Positions 1 to 11,462 of a DNA stretch of 64,000 bases are shown piece after piece. This DNA comes from Laburnicola sp. R22_1. Its lineage: Eukaryota > Ascomycota > Dothideomycetes > Pleosporales > Didymosphaeriaceae. The translations under genes were made by a program, and so were the position numbers. The notes beneath the pieces were generated by a model, which saw nothing but the letters and a program-made list of their open reading frames with translations, did no database searches and was not told the origin of the DNA. Where the stretch lies: positions 806,001 through 870,000 of the forward strand of contig JACONQ010000008.1 of NCBI GenBank assembly GCA_014281115.1, in the 5' to 3' direction. Numbering within the stretch: position 1 is the stretch's first letter; each line of letters opens with the position of its first letter.

Positions 1-3000
1 GGGAGCTCAATCTGGACAGCGCCGAGCAGGGCATCGAGCTACAGCCAGTGGCTACTGTCAATGTAGAGTCGAGGTAGGATTCGTGTATTCGCAATGGGCG
101 CCAGCTAAGGCGCTGCAGATTCAACGGCATTGCCTGGAGCCAGCCGAGCGAGCAATACCCCCGAGGAAGAATAGCGGGCGCGTTGGATAGCGGGGCATTG
201 GTGCTGTGGGACGCGGAGAAGCTGCTGAAGGGAGAAAGGTGAATATGCGCTTTGGGGAGTGCGCATGGCAAGAATGCTAAAGGGTCACAGTGATGCGTTC
301 ATCGAGCAGATCGACAAGCACACGGGTCCTATTCAGGCCATCCAGTTCAACCCTTTTCGGCCGAACATACTCGCCACGGCGGGCGCAAAGGGTGAGCTGT
401 ACGTCCACGATCTCGACGATCAATCAAAATCATTCCGTTTGGGCAAGGCAGGCGCGAACCCGGACGAGTACACAACACTGGACTGGAACAAGAAGGTCGC
501 GCACATTCTTGCAACGGGCAGCAGCGGAGGCTTTGTCACTGTTTGGGACGTCAAAGGGAAGAAGGAAAACCTCACATTGAATAATTATGGCAGGAAGACG
601 GTTAGCTCGGTGTCCTGGGACCCCGACGTTCCCACAAGGCTGGTCACGGCTATTCCCTCGGATCAGAACCCGCTCGTGTTGGTGTGGGATCTTCGAAATT
701 CCAATGCGCCCGAGAAAACACTTCAAGCCCACGATCAGGGTGTGCTATCGCTGTCGTGGTGTGCAGAAGACAGCGACATCCTGCTTTCTGCCGGCAAGGA
801 TAACCGGACAATCGTTTGGAACCCGCATACTGGCGAGTATCTTGGGGAATTTCCGGTTGTGACGAATTGGACTTTCCAGACGGCTTTCAACCCATCCAAC
901 CCGAATTTGCTTGCCACGGCATCTTTCGATGGCAAGATTGGCATCCAAACTCTCCAAAATACCGGCGCTGGAGCAGAACAGACGAAGTCGACTTCGCAGG
1001 CGCTAGATGGCGAGGACTTCTTCAACAAAACCCATGTCGAACCGCAAGGCGCGTCTTTCTCTCTAAAGACACCTCCGAAATGGCTAAGACGGCGTGCGGG
1101 AGTCTCGTTTGGATTTGGTGGCAAGTTGGTGAGGTTCGGCATCGTCGACTCTAAATCCAAGGTTAGCATATCCACATTCGCAGTGGATTCGGAAATTGGT
1201 GCAACAAGCGAGGAGTTTGATAAGACTTTGGAGCAGGGCGACCTTTCTGCTATTTGCGAGTCGAAAATTGCCAAAGCAAGCACGGACGAAGAAAAGGCGG
1301 ACTGGAAGGTCATCGAGACGTTGATCTCTGATAGCCCCCGGACTCAGCTTATAGAATATCTGGGTTTCTCGGACGCCAAGGAAGAGGAGCCGACAGAGGA
1401 GAAAAAGGAGGCAGGAACTGAGGGCGCTGATGAAGAGGGAGCGTCTTTCTTCGACCAGTCGAGCGAAGGAGGCAACTTCTTGTCGGATCTGGCTGCTTCA
1501 AAAGGCGCGAAGACCAACAATCCGTTCTTGATCTACTCCGGCTCGGAATCAGACACTGAAAAGAGAGTCACTCAGGCCCTTATGCAAGGTTCTTTCGAGA
1601 GGGCAGTTGACCTCTGTCTTAAGGAGAACAAGCTGTCTGATGCGTTTATGATCGCCATTTGCGGCGGAGAGAAGTGCATCGCCAAAGCACGAGCAGCATA
1701 CTTCAAGAAGCAGACAGACGGCCCGAACTATATACGTCTATTAGCATCTATTGTCGGGAACAACCTTTGGGACGTGGTCTACAATGCTGATCTCAAGGAT
1801 TGGAAAGAGGTGATGGTTACACTTTGCACCTACGCCGACAAGAATGAGTTTCCTGATCTCTGTGAAGCCCTGGGCGACCGCTTGGAGGAAGCTATCGCTG
1901 AAGAGACAGAGTCGTACCGGAAAGACGCTTCCTTCTGCTACTTGGCTGGTTCTAAGCTGGAGAAGGTCGTGGTGAATTGGGCACAAGAGTTGCAAGAGGA
2001 TGAAGCTGCGAGGGCAGAAAACTCCACTAGCGACAATAGCTTCTCGATTCATGCACGGTCCCTGCAGGACTTCATTGAAAAAGTTACGGTCTTCCGACAG
2101 GTCACAAAGTTCCAGGACGTGGAGCAGCAGAAGGAATCGGACTGGAAACTTGGCCCACTATACGCAAAGTATGTCGAGTACGCCGACATTGCATCTGCCC
2201 ATGGTAAACTGTCCATTGCGGAGAAGTACTTGGATCTTTTGCCTGAAAAGTATCCTGCTGCCGACGTGGCGAGAGACCGGGTTAAGAAAGCCACGAGGAA
2301 AGCCGCACCCCAGACAACAGCTCAGCGGCAGACTCAAGCTACCCCGGCTCAGCGTGCCTCGCGTGTGGTACCTAACTATCAGACACAGCCTCCCGCTCCG
2401 GTCCCAGTTGCAGCCCCGCTGCAGCAGCCCAGCTCTCAATATGCACCTGTCAACCCTTTGTCGGCGCAGGCACAGGCACCGGCACCATCTTATTCTGCAG
2501 CACCTGCCCGAAATGCATATACCCCTGCGGGCTATCAACCAAGTGGGCAATCATCTTTTGCTCAACCCGGTGGATACGGTGGATATCAGCCACCTCAACA
2601 ACAGCATCCTATTGCACCACCTCCGCGCAACTTCAACAATTCGCCATCAATGCCACCAGCAGCTGTTCGATCAAACATTCCGAACTGGAACGACACGCCC
2701 GATTTCGGTCCGCCAAAGGCAGCCTCGCGTCGTAGCACTCCTCTTAACGCAGTCAATTCTCCCTTCGCGAACCAGCAAGGTGTGACTGGAGCTCAACAAG
2801 GATTTCCCGGGCCGTCGCCAACATATCCTCCCACGTCCAGGCCGACTCCTCCCCCGCCACCGAAGGGGCCCCCGCAAGGGCCGCCCCGCATCTCGTCGCC
2901 TGCAACATCCGCGGCTCCTGCGTCCAGTCCGTATGGTCCGCCGCAAGTGTCCAACGCATACACGCCGCCGGTCACAGGTTCTGCTCCTGCACAGCAACCG

Positions 3001-3817
3001 CAAGTTCCCCGCGGTGCTTCGCCTTACAATCCCCCACCATCTAGCGCACCGCCTTCCAACCGCTATGCTCCGGCCCCTGGCTCGACGCCTTCAGCGGCGC
3101 CAGCGGGAATGGGCATGCCTCCACCACGACAGGTCGCACCACCACCTTCCCACTCTGCAGGTGGCCAATTTTATTCCTCGGCGGCGTCCCCTTACTCCGC
3201 AGCGCCACCCACGCAAGCACCTCCTCAAGCAGCGGCCCCACCGCCACGAGGTCCCCCTCAGGGACCACCGCGAGCTGGCCCCCCAGTGGGTGGACCCCCA
3301 AGACTTGAGTCACGTCCTGGAACCGCTTCCTCCCAGAAAGCGGCCTCAGCGACTAAGCATCGTATGTGTCCCTCTCGGTAGTTTTCCTTCTTTCTGCTAA
3401 CAAGATTCAGCTGCGGGCGACCGTTCTCACATCCCGGAAGCATCCCGTCCCATCTACGAGATTCTTAACGCAGACATGCAGCGTGTCAAGATGAAAGCCC
3501 CTGCCCAGTACAAGAGTCATGTGGCAGATACTGAAAAGCGATTGAACATACTCTTCGACCACTTGAACAACGATGATCTCCTCAAGCCGGACACGATTCA
3601 GTCGATGAACGAGCTAGCAGGGCACATCCAGGCTAGGCAATACGACCAGGCCATTGCACTGTTCACGGATTTGATGACGAACAAGACGGAAGAGGGGAGC
3701 AACTGGATGGTAAGTTTACTTTTTTGCCTTGGACGCCCGCGCTGCGAAAGAAAGCTAATTTCTACATAGGTTGGGGTCAAGCGTTTGATTCAGTTTAGCA
3801 AGGGTACGGCGCACTAG
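1..3817 (+). CDS. SEC31: SEC31, COPII coat outer-layer protein (5' end outside window)
   Basis: Component of the outer cage of COPII vesicles, which pairs with Sec13 at ER exit sites. I read five exons: <1-73, 119-238, 291-3361, 3411-3709 and 3770-3817. The introns are 45-61 nt and every junction keeps the frame, giving 1202 visible codons. The N-terminal part is a WD40 propeller with phrases typical of Sec31 ([20 protein letters not shown], repeated W-D endings). A helical solenoid follows (around genomic 1500-2290), then a long Pro/Gln/Ala-rich linker (about 2290-3330). A conserved C-terminal helical segment ends in [14 protein letters not shown]. About the first 50-60 residues lie upstream of the window. 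Splicing at 239-290 restores the family phrase KGESDAF, so the apparent in-frame read-through there is intronic. The low-complexity Pro-rich linker is normal for the family. Confidence 0.95.
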
Positions 3818-5900
3818 GTGGGTATGGGAGGGGGTGTGGGGCGCAGTACAGCGTGTCGATTGCAAGAAAAGTAGTGTTGTGGTATGGTTTAGCGATATAT
3901 GGCTTGTAGGAGTATTTTGATAGAAGCGTTGAGAGTATGCACCAGTGTGAGAGTAGGGAATGAAATGGTGATGTGGAATTGTTGCGCCGTTTTGGTGTCA
4001 GTGCTGTTGTTAAGCTAGTAGCCCGAGCGTCACTGTTCAGAGGCGTGAATCTGGCGAGGCCCAGGGGTGGTGATGACGCGCCATAGCCTAGACATACGCT
4101 TGCGAGATCCGTTTTCAGTAGGTTTAAAGTCTTTGGGCTCCAAGACTCAGTTCAGCGCACGTGCCAGCGCACCCAGCGCACCATGCATGGATGGATCGAG
4201 GATATGTAGAAGGTTGGGAATGGTGAGGTCATTGTTTCACAGGCACACAGGCAGGCAGGGACAAAGCCGCTGAGCAGGTACATATGCCCATGGACTACGA
4301 CGCGCGCACCGCTCTCTGTTATGCCAGTTTTCCGCCATTTTTTGCAAAGAATTTCCGTGGATATTCACACGTTTGCAAACAAGCCCTCTTTGTGAGACTC
4401 CGATACATACTTACATGCATACACACGTACGCATCTCACTACTGTCTCCTTGACGGAAACAACTCGTTCGTATCTTGCAATGAAAAGAAAGGAACGAGGT
4501 TGTTCTTGTTCTCGAAGAGGTACAGATACGAGAGCGGACGGCAACCACCAATATGCCTTTGAGCAAGGGGAAGCCGACGGATCCGAAGGAGGATGTGAAG
4601 ATGGAGACTAATAAGATTGTGTACAAACACAGTCTAGTGGTGTGTAAGATCACGTGATGGCCGAGACGAGGCGGCTTGCTATGCCTACTTCCTGATCCTG
4701 TGCCCGTCAGATCACTAGGATGAAGCCGGGAACTACCTTTTCTATCGTAAGTGGCGCCTGCCAGGTGAGCTCATGTGTGACTAGGCAAATGAGGCCTGCC
4801 ATAGCATTGTTGCCATCTAGCTGTATATGATTGTGCCGCTCTGTGTGGAAAGGAGACAAATAAAGTGAATGCTACTGAAAGAGCGACCCTGACGAGACCA
4901 CAAACCAACAAAATTCAAGAATGTGCCCTGAGGGTTCCCGACATTTGAAACCGGATGATAGGAAAAATTTGGATCGCTGCCAACAAAAGTAGCATCACCA
5001 GCTGCCACTCGGCGTGAAAGGCGCGAGCGGAATTCACAGGCTTATACCCTGCCAGTAGAAAAGAAGAAAGCTTGGAATGAAGATCCGTGAGTGAACAAGC
5101 CCGCTTACTTGCGTCCGTCTCAAAAATACAGCCGGAGTCGATTGCGACAGCCTCACCTGGCAAGCGGAGACGCACGTGTCAATCTCCGAAGGATTGATCC
5201 GTGCCGATGAACCTTTTCGGTGGTGGACCGTGGTCTCGCCTCCGACTAACAAGCTCCACTCTTCACCGATGAGCACAACATCAGGCCTTCTATTGGGATT
5301 CAAGACTGGAGGCGCTGTCCCCCGACACTGGGCTCCCTGACGGGCGGCGAACAGCCACCCACAACTCCGCACCCACGGCTTTGGGTTCATCCACAGACAT
5401 GCACGGTCGTTCAACGCGAACAATCTCACGTTCTTCGAAACCGGCCCTGGCGGCGATTATCGCTCCTTGAGGAACGGCAGAGACCCCCTGTTTGATTCTA
5501 AGTTTTGGGCACTCTCAAAGCTCGAAACCGCGGGCTAGAACCCTACCATCGATACGCCATCGAGATCCGCAAGGCGTGTGCACCAACCGACGAGTCGGGT
5601 AGCATGTCCACGGCGCCAGTATGTACTGGCGGGATTAATGTCCAACACCAGAAAGGGGCCGATCAGGACTTACGGATGCACAGCAAGAGTGCTCAGCCTC
5701 ATTTGACCCGCAAGGTGCCTGCGCTATTAGATGCGTTCCGTACTGAAGGCTCCAAGTCCTGTATACCTTTCTTTTGCCGGGGCGGTAGTTTCATTGTACG
5801 TACGCATTCGATCTGCGCAGACGTCTCGGTTGGAATTTACCGAAACCGTTCGGATCGCTGATGGATCCGTCAAACCTTCGTCTCGTCATCTCTCAAACTG
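3818..5900. other. intergenic, SEC31 downstream region
   Basis: No convincing gene. Short ORFs on both strands lack family features and overlap one another. A small ORF at 4553-4657 is listed separately. The minus-strand ORF at 5034-5429 (131 codons) has no domain I recognise. Confidence 0.5.
4553..4657 (+). CDS. possible tiny gene or gene fragment, unknown
   Basis: A 34-codon ORF starting MPLSKGKPTDPKEDVKMET and ending in TGA at 4655-4657. The hydrophilic Lys/Glu/Pro-rich start looks like a genuine fungal N-terminus rather than random sequence. No continuing exon could be found, so it may be the leftover first exon of a lost gene. I cannot assign a function. Confidence 0.2.
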   Translation: MPLSKGKPTDPKEDVKMETNKIVYKHSLVVCKIT

Positions 5901-5904
5901 AGTT

Positions 5905-6180
5905 TCAATATGAGATGCTGATAAGCTTACATTCGGGTTGGAATTGGCCTATATACGAGGAGCCCGGCTTGATGGTGACGCTGGCGACCCCTACCACCAT
6001 CTTGGAACCCAACGATCCAGTACCGGGGCTGTAGGCGGCAGCTTCCTTCAAGGCCGGGTACACATCGTCTCGCTCGGTATCCTTTATGACATCTTCGGTA
6101 ACAAGCACAATACTCGCAGGGTCTGTCATGGCCCGGCAGTACTCGGTCCAGTACGATCTGCAACCCTCGCGGGCCACCAA
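5905..6180 (-). pseudogene. possible coding remnant, unrecognised
   Basis: A 91-codon minus-strand frame with protein-like composition (YWTEYCRAMTDPASIVLVTE near its start). It ends in a good donor (GTAAGC just after the codons for QFQPE). I found no matching next exon between 5500 and 5900, and no in-frame ATG with an upstream exon. It could be one exon of a decayed gene or a chance ORF. No family recognised. Confidence 0.2.
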
Positions 6181-7272
6181 TTAGCGCGTGCTCTGCACAT
6201 GACACAGCCAGCGACTGAGGATTATCTCTCAACAGCTCCTGTTAGAAGCCCCTAGGGGCCCACCGTGCCCGCTTATGAATACAGTGCTTACAGCACTAAT
6301 GGGGACTGTCCTGGGAGTACATGGTGGTCTGCTTACAGGATCGTGTCGTGGGGATATGCGGCATGATGGACACGTTGATAGTGGAATGTTGGCGAGTGAA
6401 AGAAACCAGCAGCAGCCACGGTTGCAATCCTGGCCAAGTCATCTGGGGTAGCTAGACGTACGCCGTCCAGCGCGGGCAAGACAGGTGCCGAATGCATGGC
6501 GCAATGGAGCACTCGCGACGGCTGTTATCGACTTTTGGACAGACAAAGACAACGAGCTCGATGGGTACGGGCATAGGCTGTGATGGAAGAGTGGCCATGG
6601 TCACGACATACAGTGCCTGGTGTGCCAGATGTCGCAGCTCCTCGTGGTACGATATTACTGGGAGGAGGGGCTTGCGGCCGGTGACTGAAGGCGACACCGG
6701 TTGGAGAGAGGCCACAGTGCTTAATCCATCTGCTAAGGGGGGACGCGTCGCTGCCATTCGGTCGCAGGGACCGGGCCGGTGGTATATAGTGGGATCAGGA
6801 CGGTTGTAAAGGATGGAAGCTTGGGTCGAGCGGTGTGATGGCTGCGCTCGCCAGCGTGGAGCAGGCAGGGGAAGCGCCAGCAAGCCGTGCGGGCGCCGTC
6901 CGCTCCGTGCACAGTTCGGCCAGCCAGAGGGAGTCCCTCGGACTGCTGGCTGGCGGTAGACGGTAGTGCTGCTGCAGCCCTGCGAGCGGTGCCCGTGTGG
7001 TGGTGGCGCTGTGGCACCGACGCTGTGGTGGGTATGGTCGTGAGGCACGGGAGCTAGAGGCTGGAGGCTGCCCAGCTCCAACGGCACGTCTCCCGCACCG
7101 TCGTCTTATTATACCCATCGCCTTGCGCGTCCTGCTTCTAAGGACCATTACTACACCCCACGTCGTCGTGCTTGTAGCCCCAGGCCCACGCTCTCGCCGT
7201 GGACTTTGTAGCCCAGCTGAGCAGTGGACACCCCCGGCGTCGCACCCTGTCAGCCGCCTCGCCCTCGTCCTC
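6181..7272. other. intergenic, upstream region of the 7273 regulator
   Basis: Overlapping GC-rich ORFs on both strands with no domain signal. It probably holds the promoter and 5' leader of the gene starting at 7273. I see no individual regulatory site I can name. Confidence 0.5.
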
Positions 7273-9788
7273 ATGGCCGCCAGCTCGCAGTACCACAGAG
7301 GCGCTACCGCTGCCCACTCGCGCTACCACGCTCTGCCTGGCAGCCCCGAGCACCTTTACACAGATCTAGCGACATCATGGAATAGCTCTCACGGCGGCCT
7401 GTCGCGAGTTCCCGCTCCTTCGGCCCTTCTCCAGCGCCTTAGCTCGCCGGCCCACCGTCCACCCGCCCACTACCTGGACTACAGCGGGTCCAGCGACCAG
7501 TTTAGCCAGCAACCGCACACCCAGCACACCCAACCTGCGTGGCCTGCACCCCAGCCGTGGAGCGCGCCCTTCAGCAATGCCAGCTTCACCGCGCGCTCGC
7601 TCTCCTATGGCGACGCCGACGGCCGCCTGCCTGTGCCGCACCTCAACCCTCCCCCAGCGCGCCACTATCATCAGAACACGTCCGAGACGGCACCACCCAA
7701 CTCGCTGAACCAAGCCTTCCGGTCCCAAGGGGACTACCAAGATGCTCATATAGCTGCTGTGAGTATCGAGTTCCACCATGCCCGTAGCCTTGTACTGATT
7801 CTGTAGGACTCATCGCTCGCAGCAGAAGCCCCGACCTTGGCTCCTGTCGCAAGCATACTAAACTATGCCAGCCCTGACTTGCACCTTGCTCCGGGGCATG
7901 CCTCTTCGCAGGCAGCTGTGAGCTGGGCACCAGCATCAAATAGCAACACATCACCGCCAGCTTCTCAGTACCCCTTTCGTCCCACCCGCAATGCGCTGCC
8001 ATCAGACGTAGGGCTAGGCAATGCAGCCTGGGCCATGGCCAGCTCTGGGCCCAGCAATGCAACGTCGGCTGTATACGAGCGGCTGCCCGAACCAGCACCA
8101 TTGTGGTCGCATGTCGAGCCAGAGCCGCATGACCTCGGACATATGCAGAATGTCGCTTCGGAGCAAGTTTTCCATACAGCCACTGCCCCGCGAGCAAGGA
8201 GATCGGCGCCCAAGAAGAGTGCATCGAGGGTCCCTGCTGCGTTCGTTGCGAGGCAGCAGAAGTCGAAGGTGTCGAAGAGGCGAGGGCCATTGGACGAGGC
8301 GGGCCGGCAAAAGACACACCAAATGCGCAAAGAAAAGATGACTTGTCTCCGATGCAGATTTTACAAAGCGGGTGTACGTGTTATCGTTACTTGATCTGTG
8401 TGTGTGCGTGGCTAACGTCTTGCAGTGTGACGATGGCGCCACCTGCCAGAAATGTCTAAAGACTGTGGGAAATGCTAGATCGTTCAAACTGGAATGCACG
8501 AGGGGTCGTCTTGAGGACGCCATGCTGGTCCGTCACTGTATGTCTGATCTTGTCAACTCATGCGCTGGGACACTGACATGAAAACAGGCAATGGTCGATC
8601 CAATCAGGAAGAAGGAGAGTTTCTTGGCTACGAGTGGCTGCAGAACTGGCAGCTTCGCGGCATGGACGTTATATGGAACCTCCCAGGTACTGGCCCTATC
8701 CATGTCCAACCGATGCGAATTACGATTGGTCAATACCGCCCCATGCGGCCCCTTCTGGATTCTGTTACCAACGTTTGGAGCAACACGGACGGACGGGTTA
8801 GAGTGGTCGAACAGCCGCCATATGCTGTTTACGACACACAGAGCCTGATTCCAGCTTTCGAAAGATATTTCACTACCCTGCAGCCTACCATTGAACGTTG
8901 GATCTTTGATCGAATTCACCATGATGAGATTGCGCTCCTCACATATCAGGAAGTCATACGACTTCGCAGCAAACAACCTCCCGGCCAACAGAATCTTCTT
9001 GATCTCGTGATGAAGATCCAGTGTCTCTCAGTCGTATCACAGGGTTATGGCACGGTTTGGTCAAATGATGTCCCTGGTATACAAGAGTACGATTATAGCA
9101 AAATGGGCCGGAGCAGCTACGAGGCCTACGACCGTAACTCTCGCGATCGACCGTTACCAGGAGCCATCAGCCAGCAGATGGATGTCGCTGCTTTGAAACT
9201 TCTGAAGAAGTTGGAGAAGGCTTGCCTCAAGGAGTTTTCCACTCGAATCTTCATGCCGAAGATCAAACCATGGTATGAACTGTTCTTGGCTTTGTATGTA
9301 ATCTTCTGGAATATGGAGTACATACATCGCAGCGCAGAGGGATATATTTTGTCCAAGAATGGGACGGTAAGTGAATGAACGGCCTGTATTTCTTCATTGA
9401 AACTAATGCTATCAGGCTATCGAGAACCACGTCAGCAACGTGGTAAACAACCAGCTCAAAAAGTGGGAGTATGCCTTCCAGATCCTTATACAGCATTGGA
9501 TGGCTGTCTTGCGTGACTATATTCCGTTCAAACTGGCGCGGAAGAACCCTGAAGAGATGCGCGAGAGGGGCCATCTGGACCCTGAAGGGCTCGAATATGT
9601 GATGAAGGTGTCATTCATTGTCGATCGCATCGGGGGGATTGGTAAGTGCATATGCAGAAGACTGTAGCATATTGCTAACCCACGCTTGTTTAGGCCAATC
9701 CACATCCCCATATATCGGTCTCAACTCTACGCATAACTCTTTATCTAGTGGATGGATCAAGGCACTTTTCCAGGCAGCCGGAATCTAA
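7273..9788 (+). CDS. putative transcription factor with atypical Zn2Cys6-like cluster
   Basis: Six exons: 7273-7758, 7807-8373, 8426-8537, 8588-9366, 9416-9641 and 9694-9788 (754 aa, all phases consistent). Residues 1 to ~290 are low complexity (Ser/Pro/Ala/His). A basic patch follows (SAPKKSASR, KVSKRR), then MTCLRCRFYKAG/CDDGATCQKC, with an intron splitting the cluster after Gly. The cysteine spacing is C-x2-C-x6-C-x5-C-x2-C-x13-C. This resembles the fungal Zn(II)2Cys6 binuclear cluster, except that the last loop (13) is longer than the usual 6-9. The C-terminal ~400 residues look like a folded helical domain with many aromatics, comparable in position to the regulatory region of such factors. 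A nuclear DNA-binding role is inferred. Alternative: a non-DNA-binding zinc protein. The start is the first ATG in frame with the low-complexity N-terminus. Confidence 0.75.
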
Positions 9789-10149
9789 CATATCTATTGC
9801 TATTTCTTCTTATTTCATCTATCGATCGGTCCGGCAATCTTTTTCTCATCTTTTGTTTCTCACTCATAGCCCGGAGTAGGCAGGGACCTAAACTTTGAAA
9901 AGGTCATTCAGTCATATGCATAAGTGGCAGCGCGTGTTTTACAGCAGCAGAATTTGGTATATTGAGAATGTTGAACACAATGCCTAAGCATCATAATGAA
10001 GATACTGAAAGATACCACCTGCGCAGTATTCGCAACAACCCTATCAACTCCGAAATTACCCTTTCAAATGACTATGGCCACCCACGCTCATCTCGGTTCC
10101 GAAATGACAATAGCCGCCAGCACACGGAAAGAGATATGATGAGAAGGAT
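9789..10149. other. convergent intergenic spacer
   Basis: Shared 3' flank of two convergent genes (7273-9788 plus, 10150-11462 minus). AT-richer than the flanks, with no ORF of note. Confidence 0.5.
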
Positions 10150-11462
10150 CTAGCCGTGGCTCTCACGACCGCTGATCTTGCGCCACGGGTCCATGTCGCA
10201 GATCGGGATCTCCTGGTCCCGGCCGGGAGTGAAAGGATCGTTGAAGTTGTTCTTCCAAGACGAAGGCTTCTCCCAAGCCTCACCTGGATCGCGGAGGAAC
10301 ATGCGAAGAAGGTGACGCTTGCTGGCCTCGTCGCCATTGCCGTAGGCAGCGCGGGCGTGCAGAATGCTCAGGTTGTGGATGAACTGAATGTCGCCCTTCT
10401 GGCGATCAAGCTGCGTACAGACCTTCTGGGCCGCCTCTTCTACAGCGTGTAGAGCATGCATCTGCTCGCTGGAAAGGGCCGGCATGCTCGAATCGCGGGG
10501 AATGTTGGGGCCACCCATGAGCGGCGCCTTAACGAGCTGGCACATGGGCTTGCCCTTCGAGAAGAAGAGAGTAGGTCCAAGTTCAAGATAAGGAGCTTGA
10601 TCTCTGCTAGCTTGTTAACAGCTAATTCACTGTTGCTTGAAGTTCACTTACTTCTGCTTCAGCTCGAACGGCCAGTTGGCCTGCGCCATGGTTTCGAGCA
10701 CGGCCGGGTCCTTTTCGAGGAGCTCATTGTAGATGCTCCAGAATGAAGCTACGAACTGCTCACCTCCGCTACCGGCACCACCATCATCTCGGACATGAAG
10801 AGCGATGACGTCACCAGAGAATCGGTCGCTGTGGAAGTCCATTGCGGAGGTGATCTTCGAGCCAGGAAGACCGATGTCCTTGGCCCACGAAGGAACCTCT
10901 TTATGAGTCGCATCGAGGACATGGCCTACTCATGTTAATCAAGAGCTCGGAAATCAAACGGACCATACTTACTTAGGGTCTGGTTTGCGTAGGAGTCGGT
11001 GGCACGGAGGGCACAAGTATGCGCACAGATACCAACAAAAGCGATGACAGCCTCCTCATCGTTGAAATTGGCAGCATCCAGACCTCGGATGACGCCAACA
11101 CCGGGGCCACGATGGATGTCTGTGCTGAGAGAAGCCAGCTTGCTGGAGAGCTGAGCACTCAGAGGGAAAGTTTCCTTGCTGATTGCACAGCGGTCTAGGT
11201 TACTCACTAGAACAAAGTCAGACCAATTGGGATTCCAAGAAAACTGGTGAAGCTACTTACGCTTGAAGGCGATGACAGCAGAGCGGACCTCTGCAACCGC
11301 CGAATCGTCGAGGATGTAGACATATTTGGAGGGATCCAATTCCGAGCCCTTCCAGACCATTGGACCTTTCACGGCCGGTGAGAGTGTATCCGGTGCGGAC
11401 TGTATGGAAGAGGTGCTACGCACACTCTCCACGGAAGACTTGGTGCTCAAAGAGGTTGGCAT
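10150..11462 (-). CDS. TauD/TfdA-like (clavaminate synthase-like) Fe(II)/2-oxoglutarate dioxygenase
   Basis: Four exons on the minus strand: 11261-11462, 10973-11206, 10652-10925 and 10150-10603 (387 aa). The third intron acceptor could be CTAG or CTAGCAG; I used the latter. The family is non-heme Fe(II)/2-oxoglutarate-dependent oxygenases. The 2-His-1-carboxylate ligands are visible as H177-S-D179 (in MDFHSDRF) and distal H319 (in SILHARAAYG). A following Arg in LLRMFLRDP fits 2-oxoglutarate binding. The segment ELGPTLFFSKGKPMCQLVKA and the C-terminal RDPGEAWE stretch are typical of fungal members. The substrate cannot be told from sequence. The start MPTSLSTKS was preferred over a longer in-frame upstream read that looks like 5'UTR. 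Confidence 0.88.

Noticed and set aside
735..2785. Antisense and alternate-frame ORFs inside SEC31 (192 and 261 codons)
   Set aside because: They are shadows of the SEC31 coding frame, with no independent features.
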